A DNA stretch of 64,000 nucleotides from Macrostomum hystrix (Eukaryota > Platyhelminthes > Macrostomidae): contig CATNEN010000011.1 of NCBI GenBank assembly GCA_950097015.1, forward strand, positions 1,054,001-1,118,000. The letters are read 5' to 3'. The notes beneath the pieces were generated by a model that saw nothing but the letters and a program-made list of their open reading frames with translations, had not been told where the DNA came from and searched no databases. Shown here piece by piece: positions 11,601 to 25,469 of the stretch. Made by a program: the position numbers and the translations under genes. Position 1 is the stretch's first letter, and every line of letters begins with the position of its first letter.

Positions 11601-14600
11601 AATTCAAGAATCTAATCTCACCTGCCTAATTTAATCTGGGATCTAATCTCACCTGCCTAATTTAATCAAGAATCTAATCTCACCTGCCTAATTGAACCTG
11701 GGATCTAATCTCACCTGCCTAATTTAATCTGGAATCTAATCTCACCTGTTTAATTGAATCTGGAATCTAATCTCACCTGCCTAATTGAATCCGGAATCTA
11801 ATCTCACCTGTTTAATTGAATCTGGAATCTAATCTCACCTGCCTAATTGACTCTGGAATCTAATCTCACCTGCCTAATTGACTCTGGAATCTAATCTCAC
11901 CTGTTTAACTGAATCTGGAATCTAATCTCACCTGCCTAATTGAATCTGGAATCTAATCTCACCCGCCCAATTGAATCTGGAATCTAATCTCACCTGCCTA
12001 ATTTAATCAAGAATCTAATCTCACCTGCCTAATTTAATCTGGGATCTAATCTCACCTGCCTAATTTAATCAAGAATCTAATCTCACCTGCATAATTAAAT
12101 CTGGAATCTAATCTTACCTGCCTAATTTAATCAAGAATCTAATCTCACCTGCCTAATTTAATCTGGGATCTAATCTCACCTGCCTAATTTAATCAAGAAT
12201 CTAATCTCACCTGCCTAATTGAACCTGGGATCTAATCTCACCTGCCTAATTTAATCTGGAATCTAATCTCACCTGTTTAATTGAATCTGGAATCTAATCT
12301 CACCTGCCTAATTGAATCCGGAATCTAATCTCACCTGTTTAATTGAATCTGGAATCTAATCTCACCTGCCTAATTGACTCTGGAATCTAATCTCACCTGC
12401 CTAATTGACTCTGGAATCTAATCTCACCTGTTTAACTGAATCTGGAATCTAATCTCACCTGCCTAATTGAATCTGGAATCTAATCTCACCCGCCCAATTG
12501 ATCTGGAATCTAATCTCACCTGCCTAATTGAATCTGGAATATAATCTCACCCGCCCAATTGAATCTGGAATCTAATCTCATCTGCCTAATTGAATCTGGA
12601 ATCTAATCTCACCTGTTTAATTGAATCTGGAATCTAATCTCACTTGCTTAATTGAATCTGGAATCTAATCTACCTGTCTAATTTAATCTTGAATCTAATC
12701 TCACCTGTTTACAAAAATTATGAGCAGCTAACACAAAAATTACACTTTATGAACTATGAGCAAACAATAAAAATAAATCGTTTAGCTGGTAACGAAAGTA
12801 CATTAAATGTTAACGAAATAGGTTTAAAATATGGTTTCAAAGCTGTTGCATGCAGTCATATAAAATCACTTGCTTATTATTTAGTTAAAAATAAAAATCG
12901 AGCATGTTAAAATTGCAAACAAGTTTTACTACTTGTTAGTAGCAATAAAAGCACGCAATTAGATTTCTTCAAGACACGAGTTATTGCACTTGTTAATAAG
13001 TAACGAAAAGTTATTAACTAACTGAAAATGTTTTTATTTCAACAAAAATAAAACAGGGTTATGAAAACCCGGTTTGCATATCCTAACACACACACAGATC
13101 ATTTCTGTGGATTTTCCTATCCATACCGATGAAACCATTGGCGATGAGTTACTGGTTGGGATTCTTTGAATACCAACCGACGGTGGTATCAGCATTGACC
13201 GGCGATTTGATGCTGGCGGCACTGCAGGTAGCTGCTGCTGCTGCTGCTGCTGTTGTTGGGTCTTTTTAGCAATCGTTTTAAAGGTATTGGTTTCAAAATC
13301 AACATTTAATGATAGGCTATTCAAAAAAAGAAATTTATTCTATGTAGCTACGAGACTAATGAAACAACAGTCACTTAATTTATTTAACTAATGTGAAAGC
13401 TCTAGCTATTCATTATAGTTCTTTTTGTATAATTTAGTTAGGGCTAGCATCCACTCTATTCATCAATATTAGTGGCATAGTCTAGTAATCAATTTTATTA
13501 TTTCATCCAACGGGGATAGTTTAGCAATCCATTCAATTAATTTGTCTAATGGGACTAGCAACCTATTAATCGAGGGGCGAGTGGGTCAGCGGCTAACGTC
13601 GCTGCCTCGCACTCCAAAGGACGCTAGTTCGATTCACCCTTCAAGTCACGATTAATTTCGGGGCTTGTTGGGAGGTTTGGACAGTAGCGACCGGCGGAGG
13701 TGCACCATATTTCGTGCAATCAATCAATAGCTTCGCTCCTACCTTTCTATGTGCCTGTTCTGCGTTGTGTGAGTTGTGTGCGTTGGCGCTGGGGCGTGAG
13801 ACCTTGCGGGGGGTGGCTGGAGGGCGGGTGTACACCGCCGCGCGCTCTCTGGACTTCCGTCAGCGCGATTGGATAAGTGTACACTCATCACCCGGCCCCC
13901 CTGAGGACTGATTTCTTATCAGCCTTCCGCCCCGGCTTGGTCTGCTCTGTGCGTGTGGGGCTGGGGTGGGGGACACTGCTGCCTATTCTGGGTGCCTCCT
14001 GCCCTCCCCGGCTGGTCTGTGCTGCTGTGTGTGGTGCCTGCTCAGGGGAGGCGGCGCGATGGGCGCAAAAGCGCCTAGTTCGCCGGTCTGGGGGTGTGCC
14101 ACTCCGTCGCTTGTGCGACAAGTGCCCCGGGCCCCCCTGCAAATAGATAGATAGATAGAGAACCTATTAATCAGTTTAATGACGTGAGTTGAATTACGTA
14201 ATAAATATAGAATCAATAAGGGATATCAAAATGACAATTCAAAGAAATCAAAGTCTACTTATTCAGAAGTATTGCATTAAAAACAACACTTATAAAACAA
14301 TAGTCATTTATAACAAAGTAGCAAATTATGATTGACAATACTGACTTTAAACAAGACTAAATTTATCTAAAGGGATTGGCGAAATGTATTAAATCAAATT
14401 AATCGACTAAAACAGTTTTTTTTTACCTTTTGACGCGGCGCTGTGGGTTCCTGTCAGTGAGTGGTACGCAACACAATGGATTAAGTGAGAAATTTATGAA
14501 AATATCCATTTATAATAACTGAACTTTTAGTAAAGTGCGCCATTACACAAAAGGAAAGCACCAGTAAAAAGCTCCGATAAGCATTTGATATTGAAAGTCA

Positions 14601-15546
14601 AAGAAATACGAAATGCTCGTATATTATATATCACTTAATTTTAATATTCTGACTTTATAAAAGAATACAAAAACTTTGTCCTTATTTCCATATAAACTTA
14701 TTCACTACACTACTACGAATATAGATTATTGAAAATATTCAGAGTTTCATAAAAATCTATACCAGTTACACTTATTGACTTTCATTCATTTTTTCCTTAG
14801 TGACCCTACTAGCAGTAGAAATGCAAGAAAAAGTAGGCTGATTTAAAATAATTTTCCAAATGACACTACTAGCAGTAGAAATGCAAGAAAAATTATGCTG
14901 ACTTAAAATTGTTTTCCAAAAGACACTACTAGCAGTAGAAATGCAAGAAAAAGCCATCGGATATTTATTTTAAATCCTCACCAGTGAGACTCGTCGAGTC
15001 TGCGTCGGTGGCTCAACAGTCAGGGTGGAACCTCCAGCCTCCTGATCGTCGATGAGGCTCTCCCGACTGCGGTGCAAAGATTCGCGACTCTTTGACACAG
15101 CCAGGCTAGTTGGCTTCTTCAAACCGGACGGCGCCGTTGGTGCGACAATTTTTGTCGTCGACGTCGGAGCTGCAGCTGCGGCAGCTAGTTTTGACGGAGT
15201 GCCGCTTATAGCTGGTTTGGGATCCGATAGCAGAGTGAGCTGAAGTGCAAGTTAAAATTTAGTTTTCAAACCTATTCGATAACTTAACCACACAGAACAA
15301 GAGCATGTAACAGCTTACCTGAGTCTGCCTAACAAACAGTCCGTGATTCTCCGGACAGGTGAAGTAGCGCTTGCCATTCACCGAGCCGTCATTTTTACCC
15401 TGCGGCTCGTCTAGCGCCACGCCGACCCATTTGCCGGAGGAGAACTGGGTTGTCCCAACGAAGGCCACTGTGCCGCGCAGGTTTTTACCTGTGATTTCCA
15501 CCTGGGAGCCAACTTTCACATTTGGTCCGGGTGCTGGCGAAGCCAT
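2634..15546 (-). CDS. DCTN1: Dynactin subunit 1 (p150-Glued)
   Basis: Exons in transcript order: 15546-15319, 15239-14982, 14450-14427, 13261-13127 (weak acceptor), 11177-10858, 10192-10020, 9754-9707, 9553-9539, 9132-8894, 8591-8295, 7725-7120, 6752-6452, 6036-5537, 4690-4402, 3647-3211, 2855-2634. Phases agree throughout and give about 1363 aa (human p150 is 1278). Exon 1 is a CAP-Gly domain with the GKNDGSV microtubule/EB-binding motif. Next come a Ser/Pro/basic linker, a long coiled coil (exons 5-10) with a [10 protein letters not shown] match, the inter-coil domain ([18 protein letters not shown]), a second coiled coil ([17 protein letters not shown]) and the conserved C-terminus ([12 protein letters not shown]). 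It is the dynein-activating, cargo-linking subunit of dynactin. Odd points: three microexons, an Ala-rich run in exon 11, and a tandem array in most of the longer introns. Confidence 0.95.
2970..3178. repeat. 15-bp tandem array in last DCTN1 intron
   Basis: Unit GTCTGTCAGATAAAA with variants, about 14 copies. It starts about 30 nt downstream of the donor at 3210 (minus strand). Confidence 0.95.
3797..4396. repeat. 25-bp tandem array filling a DCTN1 intron
   Basis: Unit of 24-25 bp containing CAACCTGTTGATCCC, about 24 copies. In the DCTN1 sense strand the first imperfect unit begins at the 5' splice site itself (4401), so the intron's first bases are part of the array. Confidence 0.95.
5239..5390 (+). 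mobile_element. Dispersed repeat of unknown class, copy 1
   Basis: A 152-bp segment within a DCTN1 intron is highly similar to the reverse complement of 41952-42104, for example at CTTCTGTCGTCACCTACC and GACACCCTGACGCGAATTTC. It has no coding capacity and no visible inverted ends. Confidence 0.8.
6047..6400. repeat. GATAGAGATG-type tandem array in DCTN1 intron
   Basis: Purine-rich units of about 18-24 bp (GATAGAGATGGATAGAGG) occupy nearly the whole intron between the exons ending at 6452 and starting at 6036. Confidence 0.9.
7795..8225. repeat. 23-bp tandem array in DCTN1 intron
   Basis: Unit containing CCTGAAGTATTTAGGAGTGA, about 18 copies, starting about 70 nt after the donor of the exon ending at 8295. 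The same unit recurs at 10455-10765. Confidence 0.95.
8630..8870. repeat. Degenerate array (GTCCTTAGCAACC) in DCTN1 intron
   Basis: Six or so diverged units carrying GTCCTTAGCAACCA at intervals of about 40-50 bp lie between the exons ending at 8894 and starting at 8591. Confidence 0.75.
9835..9965 (-). mobile_element. Fragment of tRNA-derived SINE family B
   Basis: It shares CAGTGTACACTCTCA, the GAGG-TTGGCC stretch and CCCATAG with the fuller copy at 17165-17342. The tRNA-like head is missing or diverged. It lies in a DCTN1 intron. Confidence 0.55.
10275..10365 (-). other. tRNA-like fossil sequence
   Basis: In reverse complement this stretch resembles a tRNA: a B-box-like GGAGTTCGAATCT and an anticodon-arm-like GGACTCTAAACC. 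Similar GATTCGAACTCCAGACC pieces recur within the neighbouring array. It is not a credible functional tRNA and may be an old SINE head. Confidence 0.35.
10455..10765. repeat. Tandem array related to 7795-8225
   Basis: Units of about 22 bp with CCTGAAGTATTTAGG, mixed with tRNA-like GATTCGAACTCCAGACC pieces, start about 90 nt after the donor of the DCTN1 exon ending at 10858. Confidence 0.9.
11330..12710. repeat. 31-bp tandem array, DCTN1 intron
   Basis: About 44 copies of a 31-bp unit containing TCTAATCTCACCTGCCTAAT. In the DCTN1 sense strand each unit reads CAGGTGAGAT, a consensus 5' splice site. A variant pattern at 11691 recurs at 12218, an offset of 527 bp or 17 units, showing an internal block duplication. 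Confidence 0.97.
12711..13126. other. Unique intronic stretch in DCTN1
   Basis: AT-rich sequence between the 31-bp array and the candidate exon 13261-13127. A short CA run lies at about 13087-13096. No other feature is seen. Confidence 0.5.
13560..14172 (+). mobile_element. tRNA-derived SINE (family C) with 12-bp target duplication
   Basis: AACCTATTAATC occurs at 13560-13571 and again at 14161-14172, bounding a 589-bp GC-rich insert in AT-rich DCTN1 intron sequence. The insert starts with a tRNA-like head: A-box-like TGGGTCAGCGGC and B-box AGTTCGATTCA at about 13626. It ends in a GATA-type tail at 14143-14158. This is the standard architecture of a Pol III-transcribed, LINE-mobilised SINE. 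Short ORFs across it are not genes. Confidence 0.9.
14790..14955. repeat. 60-bp tandem array in DCTN1 intron
   Basis: Nearly three copies of a 60-bp unit with CTACTAGCAGTAGAAATGCA, starting about 25 nt after the donor of the exon ending at 14982. Confidence 0.95.
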
Positions 15547-16372
15547 GCGTGAGTAGGGCTGAGCTGAGCTCTGAGCTGGAAATTCAGTGGATTTAACGGC
15601 TGCGATTGATTTTTATCGGGGGTTGAGTCATTGACTTGGGATTCCAGCGGGGAGAGATAACTGGGAGAAAATTTGAGAGTGGCGTTGGGAGTTGACTATA
15701 TGGGCGACTGATTGTAGAGTGTAAGGATCTGGGAGCTTAACGATTAAAGTCTGAGGATCTGGGAGAGTGGCGAATTCAATCTGAGGATCTGGGAGAGTGA
15801 CTACTTTAGTCTGAGGATCTGGGAGAGTGACTACTTCAGTCTGAGGATCTAGGAGAGTGACTACTTCAGTCTGAGGATCTGGGAGAGTGACTACTTCAGT
15901 CTGAGGATCTGGGAGAGTGACTACTTCAGTCTGAGGATCTTAGAGACTGACTGTTAAATCTGAGGATCCTAGAGATTGACTGTTAAATCTGAGGATCCTA
16001 GAGACTGACTGTTAAATCTGAGGATCTAGGAGACAGGCCATTTGGTTAGGAGATCAAGGGCAAATAATCCTAGGGACCAGATAACGAAGCACTTAACTTC
16101 ACTCTTGTGCCGATTCTGATATAAAAGAAGAAATCAGAATATATAAAATAAAATTTTAAGTCTAAGTACAGGTGCTACCAGAAAAGTCTACCAGAATAGT
16201 ATGTATATGCTACTACAAGTAACATAATATAGAATTTGAAAAGTCACACATTAAAAATCATCAAAGCATTAACCAGTTCATCATTTCACAAAGATAAGAA
16301 TAAAATGCAATCATAGTTTTACATTCTAATCATAGGCCTCTAATAATAGCACAACATCCGGGACTGAAAGGA
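15547..16372. other. DCTN1 5' flank / EARS2 3' flank
   Basis: Spacer between the DCTN1 start codon and the EARS2 stop. It should hold the DCTN1 promoter and 5' UTR and the EARS2 3' UTR. Apart from the 30-bp array at 15715-16030 I see no motif I can defend. Confidence 0.5.
15715..16030. repeat. 30-bp tandem array upstream of DCTN1
   Basis: About 10 units with CAGTCTGAGGATCTGGGAGA. It lies about 170 nt upstream of the DCTN1 start codon, so it may be in the promoter or a 5' UTR intron. Confidence 0.95.
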
Positions 16373-19935
<3,563 letters not shown>

Positions 19936-20649
19936 AAATCCAGTCCTTAGCTAAATATTATCTTGTATATTATATTATCTACACTTGAAAGCTTTTGAAG
20001 CAAAAAAATAGAACAATACAAGTTGTATAATTAGCGAAGGTAAAAACCAGCTGCATTTAGACACGAATGTAATATTTTGTGACAACTACAGAAAACAGCA
20101 ACACATTTCTATTATTAATTGATCGATTGATTTTATTGCTTTTTAATAACAAATTATGAATAAGTAAAATGAAGATGCATACGAAAAACTTGTATTTCTT
20201 TGGCTTAGTTAAACTAAAACAATGAAAATTACTAATAAAAAGCTACTTTACAAACTACTTACAAGTAGTACAATATACACTAGTAAAAATTAAATCGATG
20301 CATTACCAACGTCAATTAAATGGATCAATAAAATAATTGACAATAAAAACCTGTTTAGGAAATTAAATACACAAAGCATGTAAATTAAGAAAAAAACTAA
20401 TAAAATTCATGTCACAAGTTGAAAACCAGTTATGAAATGTACTTTTGCAAGTTCGGTAATTTTTTTCTTAAATAAAGGCCATCAGCGAAAACATCGACGA
20501 GAAGTTTTGTTGAATTCATATTATAAAATAACTGCAAATATAGTTATAATTTTACTACGATAAGAAATTGAGTAATTTCAGGTAGGCATTTTTAATAGCT
20601 AGTTTTCGCACATTAAATATGTGTAGTTAGCTTGACAATATTCGGTTAA

Positions 20650-22114
20650 TTACAAACGCTTCAAAGCTTTCTTAGTTTTACTTTTGGCTGCCGTATTGGC
20701 ACCGTTGCCGCCGGTGCCTGCGCCCGCCGAGCTAGCCGAGCCAGAGGAAGCCGACGCTGGGCTGGCCTTCTTCGGGTTACCGCCGGATTGACCGACAAGG
20801 CTGCCATTGTCGTTTGAGTCCTTCAGGCTGGCGATGGGATAGTTGCTTTGTGGGTCAGTCTGGGGATCTGGTAGGTTAGTGGGTCTGGTTGGTTAAGTGG
20901 GATGTGATTGGTTAAGTGGGATCTGGTAGGTTAGTTAGATCTGGTAGGTTAGTGGGATGTGATTGGTTAAGTGGGATCTGGTAGGTTAGTGGGATGTGAT
21001 TGGTTAAGTGGGATTTGGTAGGTTAGTTAGATCTGGTAGGTTAGTGGGATCTGGTTGGTTAGTGAGATCTGGTAGGTTAGTAGGATCTAGTAGGTCAGTG
21101 GGATCTGGTAGGATAGTGGGATCTGGTAGGTTATAGTGGATCTGGTAGGTTATAGTGGATCTGGTAAGTTAAGTGGGATCTGGTTGGTTAAGTGGGATCT
21201 AGTAGGTTAGAAGATCAGGTAGGGTTTAGTGGGTCAGTTTGAGGATCAGGTAGGATGGTGGGATCTGGTAGGTTATAGTGGATCTGGTAGGTTATAGTGG
21301 ATCTGGTAGGGTATAGTGGATCTGGTAGGTTCGTGGGATATAGTAGGTTCGTGGGATATAGTAGGTTCGTGGGATATAGTAGGTTGGTGGGATATAGTAG
21401 GTTGGTGGGATCTAATAGGTTAGTTGGATCTAATAGGTTAGTGGGATCTGGTAGGTTAGTGGGATCTGGTTGGTTAGTGGGATCTGGTAGGTTAGTTGGA
21501 TCTGGTAGGATAGTGGGATCTGGTAGGATAGTGGGATATAGTAGGTTAGTGGGATCTGGTTAAAATATCAAAATAGCTAAATCAGTGGGATCTGACAATC
21601 AGGGAGAGACAAAAGCAGCTCACATTGTGCCAGACTCGCCATCTGGGCACTTCAGCGCGTGAATCTCAGTGTACAATTGAGCCCTGGCAAAGTACTCAGA
21701 GTATTCTTCTAGCAGCAAGCGACCGGCATCTTCATTTAGTGCAGACTCGGGATTCGGCACAATCAGCAAGCATTTGATGACAAGTAGGAGTTTTTTTAGC
21801 CCGGTATCCGGTGTCCAGTCTCTTTTAAGCGTATTGACGCAAATCTCACCAGACTGTGGCGCAATATTGGGATGAAAGATTTTTGTGATAAAATATCCCT
21901 TTGGCGGCTCGGCCGGATAATTTGGTCCCAGTTGCAGTTTGATGTGAAAACTGCCGCCAGCATAGGGTGTATCAACTGGGCCGTCGATGTAGGCCTGAAT
22001 GTCAGTCAGATTGGCCTCATTAAACACTATGCGAATACCCTCTGGCGGCTGCATTAGCAGCTCCTTAACCTCCTTTGACAGCTGTCGAACAACTGACGGT
22101 TGACAATTCTCCAT
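20650..22114 (-). CDS. UBE2S: Ubiquitin-conjugating enzyme E2 S
   Basis: Two exons, 22114-21624 and 20827-20650, joined in phase 2, give exactly 222 aa, the length of human UBE2S. The UBC fold is complete: [12 protein letters not shown], the E2 signature HPN, then [12 protein letters not shown] with the active-site cysteine, and [18 protein letters not shown]. After it comes a Ser/Gly/Ala-rich tail and the lysine-rich end [11 protein letters not shown]. In the family that tail docks the E2 on the APC/C, where UBE2S extends K11-linked ubiquitin chains on mitotic substrates. ATG 22114 was chosen because it aligns with the family N-terminus; the frame is open a little further upstream. A minus-strand ATTAAA at about 20595 may be the poly(A) signal. 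Confidence 0.97.
20855..21565. repeat. 18-bp tandem array in UBE2S intron
   Basis: About 39 units of GGGATCTGGTAGGTTAGT. In the UBE2S sense orientation it starts about 60 nt after the donor and ends about 30 nt before the acceptor, so it is almost the whole intron. Confidence 0.95.
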
Positions 22115-22281
22115 GAAGTTTGAAGGCTGGGTTGATAGAATCAAAATAATGCAGGATAACTGGTGAGCTGAAAAAATAAGTAATAAATTATATACTATAC
22201 TCGCTATGACTTTGCAACTTAGATGCTCAATGATATCTATTCACCAATAAATCTTTACATAATTAGAGACAAAAAACTGAC

Positions 22282-22314
22282 TTTTAACACAGCAACTGGT
22301 TTGCTGTGTTAAAA
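22282..22314. repeat. Perfect hairpin
   Basis: TTTTAACACAGCAA, a 5-nt loop, then TTGCTGTGTTAAAA: 14-bp perfect arms about 170 bp upstream of the UBE2S start codon. Confidence 0.85.
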
Positions 22315-23356
22315 TATAATTAGTAGAAAATACCCGAATTGCAAAAACAAAGAATAAAAATTGTCATGTCCAAAAAAACTTTGAACCTATAGTCAGGATT
22401 GTGTCAAGTGCATGGGAAATTTTAGCACTCATTTGTGACCATTCGATACATAACAATAATTATTTTTATAAGACAATATGTAACTATTGTAATCTATAAG
22501 AGTCTATAGGCATAGTGTCAAATTTGTATTTGTATGAGGGTTTCTAGACAGTCATTTTATAACTTCATTAAAACTTTAGCTTTTGACACATTGCCATCAA
22601 ACAAATAAAATAGGACCAGTGTATTGTGACACTGTTTGGCCTAGAAATGCAGCAATGTCATACTCATGTTATACTCAATGTCTGCAAAACTGATTTAAAA
22701 CCAAGTTTTCTAAGAAATGTGGTCACTAAAGTTACAATCAATGTCAATACACAGCAGCTGGAACAAAGTTTGACTATTGGGTGTATGCAGCTCCTGTCAA
22801 GCACTAGCTAGTTGCTCACAGACAAAAGTTATTAATTATGTAGTAAAATTCATTTCTATGAAAAATGAAATGTAAACTAAACCTAAAAATTGTGAACAGA
22901 TCAAATCTGAAAGTTTTTTTAAAATCCTAAAAAAATTATATTTTTCCTATTGGAAATTGGAAAAAGTTGACAAATCGTGTCTAACCATCCATCACTGTCA
23001 CATTTTCAGACTTTTTTGGTATAGCCTCACATTGCAGGGCATTGCCAGGATGTCGCGCCACAGTGCAGTGCCTTGTCGCAGGGTGGGAGGGTACATTTCT
23101 TTCTTATAACTTTTCTTATTGCTTTTCTTTTTTATAAAGCATAGTTAGTTGGTTAGGTTATTATAGCATTTTGTGTCTCATTGTGCTTTAGCTTCATTTT
23201 TGACACCCGTGTTGCCGAAGGTTTTTGACATTTATTCCAACAGGGTATATTTTAAATTACTAAATGTAAGGCATTTCTCATATTGACTACATGGTACTGA
23301 CTTTATCACCCCCAACAGACAGCTGTCCCCACTCTAAGAGCAATACCAAAATGGCA

Positions 23357-23649
23357 GTTGTTATTTGTCCGGTTAACTGGACAAATAGCCATTTGATTAT
23401 TCGTCTGGTTAACCGAGTTATAGGCCTAACTTATAACTAAGTGTTATAAGGGGTTGAAGCGCTACCACGAGAACCTCTATCATTTATAAGATAAAATAAT
23501 TAACAAGATGCAAAAGGACAGTCATTCAGATTTGAAGTTGGCTCTCAGCAGTGCAAGAGTGGTCTTTAGGAGGATCGTTGCTCCTACTCGTTGAAAAGGG
23601 AGAAATTAAGTCCTTGGGTGGTTAACCTGTTAACCGGACAAATAACAAC
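23357..23649. mobile_element. Inverted-repeat element (MITE-like), 293 bp
   Basis: Perfect 21-bp inverted ends at 23357-23377 and 23629-23649, centred on ATTTGTCCGGTTAAC. Further GTTAAC-containing sub-repeats lie just inside both ends. There is no coding capacity and no clear target duplication. Confidence 0.75.
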
Positions 23650-25469
23650 TACCTACCAAAATTTGTATACAAATAGACTTAGTCTAGCTTTCAGAAAATG
23701 CTGCTCCTGAAAAAATGTTCTGTGGTAGTGTGTGATGTGGCCCATGGAGAGCTCTAGGAAGAATGGAGTCTATGTCTAGCTAGGCCTATAGACTATAGTT
23801 AGGCCCTATAGAATATACTGTACAGTATATTCCTTAATATCTTTCTATAGCCTAGTCTATAGAAGTAGGGGCCTATAGATTGAATAAGACAGACAGTTGG
23901 AACAGATAGGGCCTACCTAGTCCTAATTGAGTATAGGCCCTATATCCAGTGAGAGCAATATAGGGAGAAAACCTTGTCATATGCACTAAGAAACTTACTC
24001 ATACAATTAGAGGCTATATTCAACCTACAAAAGGCTTAAGCATGAGCAGTTGGGCGTCGATGTTAGAATTCAAGCAGTAGGCCTACAAGGCTTCAAAATG
24101 GAGGCTTTAGCCTATTCTAAATAAAAAATGTGCATCCAGAATGTTGCACCCAGAAGTCTAATGCTTTTACTTGTTGTGATAACACAGTTCACCCTATGTT
24201 TAGGCATGTAGGGCATGAATGAGTCAGAATGACTAAGACTTTTGAATTGTATCGACTCCACAATCGATGTGCATTGATTAGTGATAACATAGCTTACTGT
24301 TCGAATACTGCAAAAGTATTATGTGATTTAGTTGAAACAAAATGACTGTAATATTTTGAATAGAAATGTCACGAATATGTGTCAGAGAACGATTAGGCCT
24401 AGGCCTACTGTTACACAAGGTCCTTGCTGTTACATCGTTGACTGCCAACTGGCGGCTACAAGCTACATCCACAAGACGTTTTCTAATAAAAATAACTCGA
24501 AATAGTATAAACAAAAGCAACGAAGTACTCAGGAACATCCTGCATCTCAAACAAGCTTGCTAGCCAATACGAATACAACACAACCAAAGCCATTAATATC
24601 AATATTTGTTAAAGAGTATGTTTATTCTCAATTTTCTTATCCTTTTTATAGAAAAATTATCTTCAAGAGATGAAATTACTCTTTTATAGAAAGTTCGCAT
24701 CGATTTTTTTATTTTTCGTATTTGTCGTTCTCTGCTCAAATTTATTTGCTCACTTTATATCTTTATTAGACACGAGACCGCATACCAGTGTTTTTTTAAT
24801 TAAGCATTTCCATTTAACCTCCGACAACTTATAATATTTTACTTTAAATCGATTAGTAGAGTACTGTGTTAAAAATCCAAGAACAAAAGCGTTGCCTTAC
24901 ATGTGCGAAGCCATGTGATCATCTTAAGTCTTAACTGCCACGTTCTAGAATTGATTTTCTTAGCTCGAAATTTCACTCATACTCCAGTACTCCTATATAG
25001 CAAAAAAAGAATTATTTCAATCTCTAACAGATCGCCATATCTTTTCATGTTATATTATAGCGAATAACAAAAGACAAACTGAAAATATCAATCAGAAATA
25101 ATTTTTTCCAAAAAATGATAACAAAAGTAGTTTATATATTTTAAATATAAAAAGAACATTAAAAGTAACACTTTTTCAAAGATCACTTTATATTCACCGT
25201 ATATTAAAGCGGAAACCGCTAAAATAGATGCAGAAGCTAAGCGCTATAGTCTTTCAGAGAGCTGAAGGGAGCAAATATGGGAAGCAAATTAATAAACAAC
25301 ATTCGAACGTATACAACAGGCAAACGTATCTCTCTGGATAAAAGTTCACAGATGCAGTGGATTCAGCTTTACAAAGCCAATTAACTGTGTCACTGTGATG
25401 TATATCACCTTGAAATGCCATTGATTTGCAATCTAATTGTCTTCAATGATCAAGGCCAGCAATACAGCA

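Larger units (their letters stand above)
22115..25469. other. UBE2S-ZNRD2 intergenic region
   Basis: About 3.3 kb of AT-rich sequence with only short ORFs. It should contain the UBE2S promoter (near 22115-22300) and the ZNRD2 3' UTR. It holds a 14-bp-arm hairpin at 22282-22314 and an inverted-repeat element at 23357-23649. From about 24600 to 25400 I see nothing definable. Confidence 0.6.

Noticed and set aside
13714-14216. Several short ORFs on both strands
   Set aside because: They fall within the GC-rich body of the SINE at 13572-14160.
24278-24563. Overlapping short ORFs on both strands
   Set aside because: No conserved pattern, no splice logic, AT-rich spacer composition.
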